Shown here: positions 10,204 to 21,969 of the stretch, in pieces
Position numbering within the stretch: position 1 is the stretch's first letter
How the letters are laid out: each line of letters opens with the position of its first letter
Origin: Tigriopus japonicus
Taxonomy: Eukaryota > Arthropoda > Copepoda > Harpacticoida > Harpacticidae
DNA: 64,000 bases
Direction of reading: 5' to 3'
Assembly: GCA_010645155.1 (NCBI GenBank)
Contig: CM021312.1
Coordinates: 6,383,101-6,447,100 of the forward strand
Notes under the pieces: model-generated
Database searches by the model: none
The model's input: only the letters and a program-made list of their open reading frames with translations
What the model was told of the DNA's origin: nothing
Made by a program: the position numbers and the translations under genes

Positions 10204-11307
10204 TTAGCACCTTGAAGAAATATGTGCATTTCAGACGCAGACCTCACACTTTATTCACCATCTTGGCTTTAACTATAACATCCTGTTTACTAAACTAAAT
10301 ATTAGACAAAAGAATCTCATTGCATGCAACCAATAAATAGCAAACCTAAAAAAACTCATGTTATGGTAATGGAAGGATCTACAAACAATATAGATTGCAG
10401 AATTGGGTTTCCTGCCAACAAAGATCGCTATTTCTAAAAAACGCCGTAGTAAACTTAAAATCATCAAGCTAAGGATACATCAATGTAGCAGTACACATTG
10501 TTTAATTGACTTGAAGATATTACTTTTAAGTTCCAAAAGTATTTGAGAACAGTTTTGATATGATGAGACAATGAATGCCACATTTGAAATTGAGTTCTGG
10601 TAAGTAGGCCATGGGCCAAATATTGAAGTAATGTTACTAAAAATATGCTTAAAACACATTTATGACTATTTTCTTTGATGCAATTGTTAGGCACACGTGG
10701 GTATTTTTCTGTTCAATTTTCAATGCCTATTTTTGAACAACTTCAAGGACGAAAACCGAGTGATGTAAAGCCATAGAAAACAATTGCTAAATATATTTCG
10801 ACAATATTTTTGGTACATCTATTATACATCTCTATTATACATAATTTATTTGTGTTCAGAGTGGCAATCGACAATAAACAATAAACAATACATACATCCA
10901 TGATGAGTCAACCTTAGGAATGAAAAATTCAGAAGATTCTTGACTAGAGTATTTTTCATGACTTTACATCCTTTTTGCTAGTAACCCAATTAATAGAACT
11001 CTATTACTTGTGTGGCATTGTCTCTTCGCCTCAAAACTAGTCTCAAATGTCTTTAGAACTTGTAAATGACTTCTTCTGCTCAATTAGGAGCCGTGGGTAC
11101 TCCATGAATGACGTTTTAAGTCCAAATGCAAGTTATTTGCTCTTTTTTGACATTTATTTGCTCTTTTTTGACATTTATTTGCTCTTTTTTGACATTTATT
11201 TGCACTTTCAACATTTTTCTGCACTTTGTTTTGCACTTTTGGTCACATTTTTTGCAACTTTTGGCAACTAAAAGGGTAAGATTATTTGCACTTTCTGCCC
11301 GTCCCTA
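10204..11307 (-). mobile_element. Truncated copy of the hAT-like element at 58445-59724
   Basis: In reverse orientation this matches 58445-59500 closely. The 76-codon open frame at 10464-10694 differs from its partner at 59020-59250 by only three residues. The TAGGGACGGGCAGA terminus is at 11307. The opposite end (about 220 bp in the other copy) is missing at 10204. The 20-bp repeat GCTCTTTTTTGACATTTATT is present about three times (11138-11203) against five in the other copy. Confidence 0.85.
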
Positions 11308-11401
11308 ATCATTAAAATACTTTATAAAATTGCCGTTTATATGAAATTTGATCTACCAATGAGTGCGTGTTGCCATATCTATACAACCCTTGTATAGTGG
11401 G

Positions 11402-12345
11402 TTAGTCAGAAATAGCGTTAAAAAATTTGTCCAATCCTGCCTTAAATGCTGTTAGAGGATCAGCTCCTACGTATTCCCGACGAAGACAAATAAGCAACAA
11501 GTTGAACAATGAAGGGGCCCGACTAAGAAGAAAGGAGGACTTCATTGTTCGAACTAGCTTGAATTTCTTGGGATTTGGAAGTGCTCCCAGAACACAAGTA
11601 AAACCTCTACGATTGCTACAACTGATCTCAAATCCTGGGTTAGGACAGAGCCCATGAATGCTCTTGAAAACATACAGTATCAGATACCTTTCATACCTTC
11701 TCTGAGTACTGTACAACCCTAACTTCTGGAGCCTCTCCCAATACGAGAGCTCTCTCATTCCTGTGATGTTCCTAGTAAAACATCTTTGGACCTGCTCGAC
11801 CTTTTGCAAACTTGCTGAACTCATTGGAGCCCAAATGGGTGAGGCATATTCAAGATGAGGTTAACCAATCTGCTTGTACAGAGTTAGCATTGTAACACTA
11901 TCTCTGGACTTGAAAGTGCGATGGATCCAGCCACACGTTTGAAACGGCTTACCCACTTTCAACTGGATGTGCTCATTAAACTTTCCATCATCTTGGATGA
12001 CAACTCCAAAATCCTTCACTGATGATGCATGTTCAATATCACAACCTCCATTGTCTTTGGACAGAACATCAAGTTTTGACGGCCCAAACGTCATTGTGTG
12101 GAATTTCATCTCGTTTAAAGCCATGTTTCTCTTGGCAACCCAATAGTAGACTTTCTCTAAGTCATCAACTAGACTTTTTTAGTCTTGGCCATTCCTTCCA
12201 CAAATTAAATTTGTGTCATCAACATTTGAAGAAATCCTGGCTTTTGTACTAAACTTCTGAAGCGGATAAAAAATGAGTTAAAATGTGCCTTGAGGAACAC
12301 CTATCTGATTTGACATCATAGATGCACTGCACTTTAGCACAGTCG
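11402..12345 (-). mobile_element. Non-LTR retrotransposon (CR1/jockey-like) RT fragment
   Basis: Minus-strand frames, broken by stops and shifts, give a GVPQG-like segment near 12290, a degenerate catalytic box (VDDTNLICGRN, normally YADDTKL) near 12190, a thumb region with LTLYKQI near 11870, and the C-terminal domain with RRYERYLILYVFKSIHGLCP and LRREYVGADPLTAFKAGLDK at 11402-11824. The same C-terminus occurs at 62374-62760 and 63038-63412. 5'-truncated and dead. Confidence 0.85.
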
Positions 12346-12605
12346 CCCAATTGGTTGACCATATTGAGCAGATCATTGGCGGACTTGGTTGTCACGTGTC
12401 CGTTGATGTTCATCTTGACTTTGCCAATGCATTTGATAAAATAGATCTTTTGTCCATTAGTCTTCGTCGGGAATATGAAGGAACTGATCCTCTAACAACA
12501 GTTAAGGCAAGATTGGACAATTTTTTTAAATTTTATTCCTGATCACCCCAATATTCAAGAGTTGTACAGATCTGCCAACAACTCGTTGGTAGTGGTTGTA
12601 ATTGC
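12345..12605 (+). mobile_element. Internally deleted LINE fragment, opposite orientation
   Basis: Plus-strand translation joins an RT motif-A region (HLDFANAFDKID) directly to the protein C-terminus (LRREYEGTDPLTTVKARLDN), so the catalytic box and thumb are deleted at about 12450. It belongs to the same family as 11402-12345 and abuts it head to head. It runs to about 12605 with the family 3' segment (CAGATCTGCCAACAACTCGT). Confidence 0.8.
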
Positions 12606-13545
12606 AACGGCTCAAAACCAAGAAGTACTCGTTACTCGTTCCTTTTTCACACTGCATTAATTTGATCTATTTTTCTTATTGTGCACTTCCACGAGCAGCT
12701 TTCTAAACAAAGTCACAGAAAATAAATTCGTTTGCCTTTGCTGGCAGACCTTTTGGAGTATTTTTCAAGTATTTTTCGAGTATGTTCATCTTTGAAGTGA
12801 TTGCTGTCTCTTACTTAGGCAAAAATCTAGTTGCTCACGTCAGTCCACCTTTTCTCTTTGGCTAATTCCTCAAAACGAAGTACTTTTATTTCCCTCCGAC
12901 GTAGGTGTGTTTACACAGTACTGTCCAACTCTAAAATTCCTACTTTTGGCTTGGACATTTGAGTTTTCATATACCTAGAGCGTTTTTTCGTTTTTTGGGG
13001 TCAAAAATGGACCAGTTAAACTTTAAAGCCAAAACACTTTAGGGAAGACCTCATGTAGGTATGTTTCGAAAATGACATCAACGATTTAAGACAATTGTAA
13101 GGTCCTAGTACTAAACGTCAAGATCCTTTGTGGGTAATTTTTGGTACCTAAAGGTCATAACGTTCCCATTGTGGGAACATCAACTTTAATTGATTGTGGA
13201 ACCAGCATCAATGCACAAAGAACTGTAGTTCATGGTTATAACCAAATTGTACACTCTTGTCTGCCAGTTGTAAGCATTTTGTTCACGAATGTCTTCAAAC
13301 ATAAACCATATAAACGTTATAGTAAATAACGTTTTAAAAATAAACTATATAAATTTAACCATTTAATATAATTATATATATAACGTTACATAAATAAACG
13401 TTCAAAATAAGCCAAAATTTGAAAGTTTGGTATTTTTAAGGCTTTAAATTTCAGTGCCGTAATGGCTATTTCATCTTCGGAATGTGCTGAAGTAACCATT
13501 TGGCATCTACAGAACACTCTTAAAAGTTTGGATTACAAAATTAAG
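12606..13545. other. No gene; AT-rich with AACGTT-rich block
   Basis: No recognisable coding sequence. Between about 13305 and 13410 the motif AACGTT recurs within TATA-rich DNA. Confidence 0.4.
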
Positions 13546-13547
13546 TA

Positions 13548-13680
13548 CAGTCGAATCTCGATATAAGAAATCTCAGTATAAGAAATTTTCGCGATATAAG
13601 AAACTTTTCCGTGCTGACCAAAATTTTACTACATAAGAATTCTTGATATAAGAATTTTTCCATTTTTCCTCAATCATACA
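13548..13680. mobile_element. Possible pogo/Tigger-type element end
   Basis: A TA followed by CAGTCGAATCTCGATATAAG resembles pogo/Tigger-type termini, and the GATATAAGAAA motif repeats three to four times inward. No matching opposite end was found, so this may be a fragment. Confidence 0.4.
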
Positions 13681-13694
13681 TTTCACACATCATT

Positions 13695-14262
13695 TCACAC
13701 ATTTCAAATGTTCCCGCACTTTTGTCCGCTCAACAATTGACGACCGGAGACACATTTTTAGGCTTACACTCCCTCTAATTACTGATGGAAAAAAAAAACA
13801 ATCTTTCAATCTTTCTCACGCGAGGTTGCTAGCTTTAGGTTTGCCATCACCCCTCACATAGTACAACATCTTGCTAAATCAACAAGCAAGTTCCTTCTAC
13901 ATAGCGCCCCTGAGCCAAAGACGAATAAAGCAAGGGGTGCCACTTGCGCTCACCTTCAGAAGAAAGCCTTTTTCCTCATGGAATTCAACCGACAAATGAT
14001 AGACGCTGAAGGCTAATTGGCAGACCTAGTTGGGCAACCTATCGTGAATATGATTGAAGATTGGATTGTTTCTATCACTACCTCTAGTATTAATAGAACT
14101 CAATGATTTTGGTACTGTCGCTTGATCAGCTAATGCAAAGTCAATCCACGAAAACTCCATTCACTTCTATTAATACTAGACCGAGTGTAAGCCAAAAAAT
14201 GTGTCTCCGGTCACCAACTGTTGAGCGGACAAAAGTGCGGGAACATTTGAAATGTGTGACCA
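13695..14262. repeat. Foldback element
   Basis: CACATTTCAAATGTTCCCGC at about 13698 and the following TGTCCGCTCAAC and GGAGACACATTTTT blocks recur inverted at 14190-14262. An inner inverted pair (CTAGTATTAATAGAA and TTCTATTAATACTAG) lies at about 14085 and 14165. A partial third copy of the arm (CTGTCCGCTCAACAGTTG) is near 14957. Confidence 0.7.
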
Positions 14263-15233
14263 GGCAAATGTCAACCATGCAAGTGATGAGTCAAATGTGG
14301 AATTCAGTAATGTTTTTGGATCAATTTTTTGTTATTGCTAGTGGTCACTTTTTCAACCGAAGACGTCACTAGGTGACCATGCCATTGATTTGAATACTAC
14401 AACTAGGACCTTTTTTGCCAATAGAGAATGTGAACTAAATATATCGGTGTAACAATTTCCCCCCATAAGTGGAGACAAACAAAAGGGAGGTAAAAGCTCA
14501 AAGTCAATCACATATTGGTCACATATTGATACTCATTTTACAATTGTCATCTTAAATATGCAAAAGTATATTATCCTAACCAGAACATTAGCTTTAAGTA
14601 AAGTCACTTGACGTAACTGTCTTTAGAGATTTATACGCATATATTTCTTGACTAGGTTTAACAAACCCCCCCACCAAGCACTTGCTTATCTTCTCATTTT
14701 GGCTACCCTACTGTTCCTCTGCACTTCGGCCTAGCTGACCAGCACAGATATGAGGATAAAAGGGCTAGATTTCACTAGATTTGGAATTGTTCACAACCTC
14801 TATAGATTGAATAAGTCATTGGTAGGAAAAACACAAATTTAAGCATTTTGCGTTATGTAGGGTTAATCCAATGCATATATGGACAAAAACTGACTTGTGG
14901 CTTCAAGAACGAGTTTTGAAAAGTTGGTCTTGATTTGAATGTTTGCTCACACTAACTGTCCGCTCAACAGTTGTGAGGGAGACATTTTCGTCATGAATTC
15001 AACGCATTCCGCCCCTGGTTGCCAAATCAGCCAGACTAAAGCTTGCACGCTATCTAGTGATTATAATTGATCTAAGGAAAACTTCTCTAAGGGAGCACCT
15101 CATTAGGGTGGGATTCACGAGCGCTTGGTGGGCTCGCTCCTCCTAGATGGCCTTGGGCAAAATACTTATTGAGCGTTACATGAGAGGGTTGCAGTAGTAA
15201 ACCATTTTGAAAGTAAACACAGTAGCTATCTTA
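14263..15233. other. No recognisable gene
   Basis: AT-rich. Apart from the short foldback-arm copy near 14950-14990, I see nothing to annotate. Confidence 0.4.
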
Positions 15234-15677
15234 CGGGGAGGGGCAGAAGTATCCAGACAAAACTTGGACGTGTCATGTGTCCAATGTTTCCATGAACTTT
15301 TTGAACAGCAAATTTGACGTAGTGGTCAGGAAAGACGAGTGGCCTTCAAACAGCCCTGACCTCAACCCATGCGACTTCTAGTTGTGGTCCGAGCTGAGGA
15401 GGAAGGTCAACAAGATGCCCCACAACAGCCTGGCGTCTCTGAAGTCGTCGGTGAAGCGGAACATGGCCTCCTTCTCCACGGCCGAGGTCGCCAAAGCCTG
15501 CTCGGCCTTTGTCGGCCGCTTGGACGCCGTCATTAAGGGCAACGGTGACCATATTGAATAAAAATGTTCTTGATTGTTGTCCAAACTTTTTTTGTTAAAT
15601 ACACAATTGGCTAAAAATAGCTCTTGATGCTGTAAATTATGTTCAAAGTTTTGTCCGGATACTTCTACCCCACTCTG
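15234..15677 (+). mobile_element. Internally deleted mariner element
   Basis: Inverted ends (GGCAGAAGTATCCAGACAAA on the left; its near-inverse ending CTTCTACCCCACTCTG on the right) are flanked by TA at 15232-15233 and 15678-15679. Total 444 bp, so most of the transposase is gone. Only the C-terminal third remains. Confidence 0.85.
15292..15561 (+). pseudogene. Mariner transposase C-terminal remnant
   Basis: The translation contains WPSNSPDLNPCDF, the third catalytic Asp region, followed by an in-frame TAG, then LWSELRRKVNKMP and a C-terminus ending GDHIE at a TAA. GC-rich compared with the flanks. The N-terminal and first two catalytic regions are deleted. A third distinct mariner subfamily in the window. 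Confidence 0.85.
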
Positions 15678-15679
15678 TA

Positions 15680-16510
15680 CATTCTTGTTTCATTGTGAAA
15701 AATACATTTTTTCAGCTTAAAGGTAACGGATTTGTAATCGATGGAAAGAATGTCATTCAATGTACTTTTGTAAAAAAAAAAACAATGCACTGTAAAATCC
15801 ATCATCAATCATTAATGATGATAAAGATGGAATCCCATTGATAAGATAACACTTCATTAGAATGCGATGGAAACACTTCCAAAAACCTGTCATGACAATT
15901 TTTTCACGATCAGATTTACTTGAGAACGCTTCGCCGCTCCAATAGTCCTATAGCTCGTTCCTGATGAAACCTAAGCTTAAATATGGTAAATGCGTTAAAA
16001 ATTTCACAATGCCAGGAAGTTATGATTGTTCCTTGGACAACAATGAAGCGTTTAAGCCAACAAAAGATTGCTTTAAAGTTAGATGAAGGTCAAAATTCAA
16101 ATTTCCAAGGAATCATCGTTTTAAGTCCATTGTGTTTAAGACACGTTGCCATCCACTTTGCTCGCACCAAGGAGATCAAGTGGTACCTTGAGAAATCATG
16201 TTTGGAAAGAAATTCTAAAAAATTAACGACTATTTAATGAAAAAATCATTGGAAGATCTTGTTCCCCCTAAAGCTCAGGGAAAACCCATAAACGCGCAAC
16301 CGATTAGTTTCATGCTTCAAAAGTAATGAATTTCCTTTCCGTGATTACAAGGAGACCAAAGACTATTAAAGGTAGAACACGAGAGTTGGTGTCTTGAAAA
16401 ATGGCCCGTTCTTTTGGGTCTTCAGAAAAGTTGTGAGACGTTGATCCAAATTTAGAAGCAGAGTGAAACACACTTCTTATCTCTCTTTCAATTGCACTTT
16501 TTTGGGTGAA
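15680..16510. other. No firm feature
   Basis: Upstream region of the secreted PAN-like gene. The open frame at 15983-16237 has no recognisable features. It may hold the promoter or a 5' exon. Confidence 0.35.
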
Positions 16511-17082
16511 ATGTCATGTTATTTTTGTTTTCAGGGACAATTGCTTCTTATTCTATTGGCAAGCTTGTTCCAAGGTTTAGTTGTGCCGTTCTTGCTCAGA
16601 CTTCTCGAAACTGATATGAGACCTACAGTATCCACACTGACCACAACCACAATCACAACCACCACCACGAACCGAATCCTCTCAACTACTTTCCCTACCA
16701 GTGCTCCGCCTGAGGAACCAATGAGAGAGCAAATCATGGGATTTTGTATGTATTCCTTATCACAGCTGTCAAGATCTAAAATCTGATTTTGTGAAAAATA
16801 CTCAACTGATACGCGACATTTTTTCGCTTTCTAGTTGTGTGTGATGAAGGAACAACGTGCCGAGAGCCAACAAATTTTTTTTCAACCTCTATGGATGTCC
16901 AAGAGTGTTTATCATCATGTCAGACACAGCTTGCTTTAGAGGGGCTAATGCTGACCCAATTTATGATTGATCTTATTTCTGACTCGTCATGTCGATGTTT
17001 TTTTCAAAATGGTTGTACGATTGAAAGAACGAATGACCCAATTCGCGTTTATTCCATTTCGACAGCAGAGTTTTGCGACTAG
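16511..17082 (+). CDS. Secreted Cys-rich PAN/apple-like protein
   Basis: Two exons, 16511-16745 and 16835-17082, joined in phase 1 through a TTTT|GTATGT donor and a TTTCTAG acceptor, encode 160 residues. An N-terminal hydrophobic stretch (QLLLILLASLFQGLVV) is a good signal peptide. A Thr-rich segment (residues about 38-60, with runs of Thr) follows, then an 80-residue domain with eight cysteines. That domain's EC-x3-C ... C-x-CF-x3-C ... VYS pattern resembles PAN/apple-like extracellular modules. I infer an extracellular or cuticle/mucus-associated protein; the ligand is unknown. The start at ATG 16511 is the simplest choice. A TTTTCAG acceptor at 16534 leaves open an upstream first exon joining at 16535. 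Exact family not certain. Confidence 0.65.
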
Positions 17083-17505
17083 GATTGACAGACAAGTTCT
17101 TGTAAAGTGGATAAAAATTCTGTAAATACACGCTTTGTAAATGCACATATCTATAATAGCTCAAATAGTTCTGTATAATCAAGGAAATCAATTGAATACA
17201 TTTTTAACCCGATGCTAATGGATTGGTGTTCCAACCAAGTAGTCTTGTGAAACATGTAGAGATAGCCTAAGATTTGTCCAATCCAAAATTGTCAGTCGGG
17301 CGCTCCTTGGTCAAGGGTCGACTCTGATCTATGAAATCATTTCCATCAAAACGAGCTCACCCAGGTTGAGGCTACACATGAGGCTATTTGTTCCATTCGT
17401 CCAGGTGTTTTCCACTTGCAACTCTTTCAATAACAACGGACTTTTAAAAAAAGAAAGATATTTCAGAACAATATTCACCAATTTAGGAAGGATATTAAGG
17501 GAGGA
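17083..17505. other. Downstream region, no feature recognised
   Basis: Presumed 3' region of the preceding gene and spacer. No other coding signal. Confidence 0.4.
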
Positions 17506-17507
17506 GA

Positions 17508-17745
17508 CGTGGCGTCGTGGTTAGCGCAGTTTCCTATGGTGAGAGAGGTCCCAGGTTCGATTCTCCTTCCCGACCTTTCTCAAGGAAACTTTTAGACGCT
17601 AATTCACACCCACAGACTGAGAATCAGTCTGATACCGGACATAAGATTGCCTATCGGAACAATTTGGACGATGTGATGGCTGGCTTCGCTGACTGGGCGA
17701 GGCTCAACCCTCCGACCCTAGCACCAACAACAATCCCCCCAAAAA
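17508..17745 (+). mobile_element. tRNA-derived SINE
   Basis: The head has RNA polymerase III internal promoter boxes: A box TGGTTAGCGCAG (17518-17529) and B box GGTTCGATTC (17554-17563), in a tRNA-like context. A body of about 160 bp follows. A second copy lies in reverse at about 51290-51496 with the same head and body (GATACCGGAC, GATGTGATGGCTGGCTT, CTAGCACC). No simple tail is obvious beyond CAACAACAATC. Confidence 0.85.
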
Positions 17746-17749
17746 TATG

Positions 17750-20336
17750 CACAATCCTTGCCTGTGATGTATGGCGCTTCAATGCCACCTAAATTTGTAA
17801 ATGTTCGAGTAGCCCCCTTTTCCCCCTTCTGTGGACCTCCCCCTCCCACTTTTTATTTCTTTTTTTTGTTTTAAAAGGTAGCCTTGTAATGCATTCACCT
17901 TGGAATTTGGGCTCACCTCAGAAGGACAACGATAACAAAAGTTATGAGTAGTATAGTAATTCTCCCGGAGGTTGCATGAGGTCAAATACCGTAGATTGAT
18001 CAATCACTTTAAATCTAATGACATGACGCAATTAGCGTTAAGCCGATCTGATTCTGCCTTCATTTCTCCAGTGTGACGAGTATTTAATTGATGATAGAGA
18101 TTTCACTCGCTTAAAAATAATGCGATAGTGTCAGGCAACTACTTGCCTTGATTACATCTACTTATTTGAGATATAATCAAAAAAAGTACACTTTCGTAGT
18201 GCAGTTGATATGCAAAGCAAATTGAATGGATATTTGCGGTATTTTGTTTTTCTTATTTTGTACCTGCCTGTTGCTTCTTTAGTACTACGTGAGATCGCGG
18301 ACATTGAGTCCTGCTGCGCAGGTGGACCAAAACTTGAATAGCTCAAAGCTGTTAAATAAGGAGGTGATTCTGATATTTTTGGTGGCTACACGCGGTGTAC
18401 CAATATTGCGACGTACCAACGTGTTTTAAAATGCGCTAAAAAGTACTCAGCACGGTGATTTGTCCGACTTTCTCAGATTTGAGGCCATCCCCTGTGAAAG
18501 TTCTTGTATATTTGAAAAGCTTAATATCTCCAGGTTTCGAAACTTAATGCATTAAATTCGCCAATGGGTCATTTCTGGGACATTTTTACGTTTAAAAGAG
18601 CTACGTTAAAAATCCACTGATTTTGAAATAAAATGCCGCCTAAACCAGATTTCTGACTGAGTGGCCGTTTTTTTTTCTTCCCACTTCACTAATAGCTCTT
18701 CAAAACTTTGAAATTCATTTTTATCAACCATTCACCTTTTGATTGGTTGTTGGAGAGAAATATCTTGGGACTTCTTCAGAAGTTACATTTGTGAAATACC
18801 ACTTTACATCGGAGAAAGGTTTTCTTCGCTCTATGAAGGTTAATTCGTAAGTCATGCTGATGACAATGAAATACTCGGATGATTTCTTTCAAGAAAAGAA
18901 CGAAAATAATTTGTATTTTACGTAAGATAAGTCAACTAAGTGTATATGATAACAATGAAAAGTGCTGGTATAAAAGATAATGACTGTTTTTATTCCAGAT
19001 CTTGATAGATTGGTTAATTTTTATTATAAAGAGTGCGGCAGGAACCGCCCAACTAACTCTAACCACTTGTAGTCTGCATCTAGACTCTTCGGTTTCTTGG
19101 TTGCTCAATCATTGTCAGACCAAACATCCTTCGATTTTCGCAGGCTTTATAAGTTCACGTCAAACACAAAGCACATCTGAGTTGTGGCACCTTTTTATTT
19201 CCTTTTCCATCATGGTCATATTTATGAAAAACAAATCAAAAGCAAAATAGAAGAAAAACCAGCCTTCAAAATGGTTTTTCTGAATTCATCACACCTTACT
19301 TTTCTCTGGCAGGAATCTTAATGTTAGGCGGGCGTGAAAATTCATTGCTCATCCGGTAGAATTTTCATAAAATTTTCAAATAAGGCAAAACATAATGGAC
19401 ATGATTTGGCAATGATCATATATTTCAAGAGATAAGTGCAAAGGTCTTCAAAATTTGGTCTGATTTTATTTTACTGAAACTACTGGAAGGGAATATCAAT
19501 ATGATCAACGATGAAACATCTTTATTTACATAAAGGATCCATATGTCACAGTTGTTCATTATATTATGGGTCAATGATTAGGTCTGGAGAAAGAGAGAGA
19601 CATCTTGATTGATTGAGCTAATTATTGCTAAATTGCTGGTCTTGTACATGGTAGTAAGAATAGAATGTTTGATTTTTTAAGGTTCATTGACAAAACTCTC
19701 GAATTGGAAATTTTTGTTGTCCATCCATTGTTTGACTTTATGAGCCATGCCAAGGCTCCTTGCTTCATTTTGTTGAACGTTGTATTTCTTGATCCAATTT
19801 CTGTAGGGCGTTTCCAAGAATACTGGGCACTATGACATCTCAAGCTCTGGACCAAGTTCTAATCTCTTCCAATGTTCTGGACTTGGATTTCGTGCCAAAG
19901 TTAAATTTTCTATTGCATGCCATTGCTTTTTTATCCTATCTTAAACACACTACGGATTTGTGTAATCTTTGAAAGCTTTTTAGTTGGACTTTTTTTCTCT
20001 CAAAGACACTACTGCAAGTTCGAATGACTTTTTGCATTTTGATCTGCAGGTTTTTGAGGCTATTTGATGATTGGTTGTAGAAGTCGAAGGGGTCTCTTTT
20101 GATTCATGTTTCAGATGATGATGATTCAAGGGTTTGGGTTCAGCGAATGATCGTAGATGTCTTTGAAAAGATGTTCTAAACACATTTTTAGATTGGATCA
20201 ATCACCGAACATTTATTTTAGAGACAGTTCCATTGTTCTTGCTTGGGTATTCCCATATTGTCTTCTTAACCAAATCAGTTGCACGGATAATGATTGTGGA
20301 AGGATTGGGGATGTAACACTAATGTTTGTGCACAGG
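17750..20336. other. No firm gene; two weak coding-like scraps
   Basis: Mostly unassignable. On the minus strand 18271-18346 has an acceptor-like and donor-like boundary, and 19677-19829 has a coherent peptide; both are described separately or rejected. The rest is AT-rich non-coding. Confidence 0.35.
19677..19829 (-). pseudogene. Coding-like fossil, unidentified
   Basis: One minus-strand frame reads about 50 residues with good amino-acid composition (for example YRNWIKKYNVQQNEARSLGM and KVKQWMDNKNFQFESFVNE) before a stop. Frames just upstream are interrupted. It may be a fragment of a transposon protein or a pseudogene exon. I do not recognise the family. Confidence 0.25.
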
Positions 20337-20342
20337 GTAAAC

Positions 20343-21222
20343 TCTATGGACATTAACCCACACGCACTTTCCTCTCGGAAGGTTAGCCATAATTTGCATA
20401 TCAAAATTGTATTCAATGTGACCCACTTTAGTCACACTCAATTCGCGCGAAACAATAACAAAATGTGACGGTTATCTTTTACTTGAACAGACCTAGAGGA
20501 AAGGTCGTTCTTTCCTCCAGCACACGTCCGTCGTCTATTTTAAGAAAGGGACACCTGAAGTATACATTCAGGTATGGACAGCCAAGCATGTAGTTAAAGT
20601 GTTGGGTTTGAAAAGTTTAACTGTGACAGGCTGACTGTATAATTTTTAGGAAATAAGGAATGGGAAACTAAATACGGTTGATCCTGCATTGGCTTCTCTT
20701 CATTTTTGGTGGCATTAAAATCATGATTCTTGGAACCATTCTAAGTACCTTTGCATTTTGTATTGTTTTTACTCCATTTCTACGAGAACTTTTGAGATTT
20801 CTAATCTAATTTGTCAACCTGTAACAGTCAAGCTTTTTAAACCTAACATCCTCCCTTAACTTCCTGCTTGGCTATCCATACTACATAAGGTGACCTTTTC
20901 ATGTTTTTTGAATATTTTGAATACCAAAATCCCGTTATCTGTTGACTGACCATACAAGAACGTGTCATGAATAAAATCATATAAATTACATATGACATAC
21001 ACTCTTTTGGCTTATTGACACTTTTTGAACTGTCTGTAGTTCTATCCATGCTCAAGATCCTCCAAGAGGTCACTCAGAAGCAATTTCATATGGAAATCAG
21101 AAACATTTTGTTGTTTCGCGAGAAATGAGTGTGACTAACGTGAGTCACATTAAACACAATTTTGATACGCAAATTATGGTCACCCTTCCGAGAGGAAAGT
21201 GCGTGTGGATTAATGTCCATAG
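20343..21222. mobile_element. Foldback element with arms of about 120 bp
   Basis: CTATGGACATTAACCCACAC at 20343 and the sequence to about 20462 recur inverted at 21104-21222 (TGGATTAATGTCCATAG end). Both arms read outside-in keep a similar frame beginning MDINPHALSSRK. The approximately 640-bp interior has no recognisable gene. Confidence 0.7.
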
Positions 21223-21488
21223 GTAAACTCCGGTTTTCTTCACTTAAATGCTTTTGCACTTGCGAGGCTAACTTCATGGTCCGATTATTGGCCCTAACTA
21301 TCTTCCGATCTGGGAGGCGACTCATCTGCAGCACTAGATAAACCACAAATACCCATTTCTTTAACAACAGATTGTGGTGGCTTAGAACTAGCACTTGTGC
21401 TTACTGATAAGTGAACTGGGGTTCGCGCCTCCACGAGGGTTTTAGTTTCAAACGTTTTTCAGTAAATGTTGTTTGTTTTTCTATATTT

Positions 21489-21545
21489 TTAGGTATGTTT
21501 AGGTTAGGTTAGGCTTAGTTAGGTTAGGTTAAGTTTAAGTTAAGT
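21489..21545. repeat. TTAGG-like degenerate block
   Basis: A run of irregular GTTAGGTTAGG units like the core of the MITE at 721-934. It resembles the TTAGG arthropod telomere unit but is irregular. Confidence 0.6.
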
Positions 21546-21969
21546 TCAGATAATCTTTGCTCTTCCTGTCAATATTTTGTCCATATCTATGACATCTCCC
21601 AGATCGGAAGACATTCAGGGGGCCATAATCGTCCGATAGTCTTCTCCTTTCTTGAGCATCTTTTCGCAAGTCTTCAATCCTGGGGCCTATGTTACGAAAC
21701 ATCGGACACTTGTAAATTTTGTGCGAAACCATGGACTATTCTTTTATAGATAGCATGGTATTCAGCTACGGTATGCAACATTTTCAAGAGCCAACACAAA
21801 GTCTTCGAAATTTTCGGCACGAGGTAGAATAGGGAGACGCCTTGCATCATAAATGCTAATTTAAGTATACTTAGTTAGACATTTTGGGCCGCTTTTAATA
21901 CACTTAAATGTCATCTAATCTATGTTCGAAAGAATATCAATGTTTTGTCGTAAATCATAGTGAATCCAA

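Noticed and set aside
17508..17580. Functional tRNA gene
   Set aside because: A and B boxes are present, but the sequence does not give an obvious acceptor stem, it continues into a 160-bp body, and a second dispersed copy exists; a SINE fits better.
18271..18346. Possible minus-strand exon ending at a GGCAG|GTACAA donor
   Set aside because: Only about 25 codons, no ATG, no partner exon found on either side; chance cannot be excluded.
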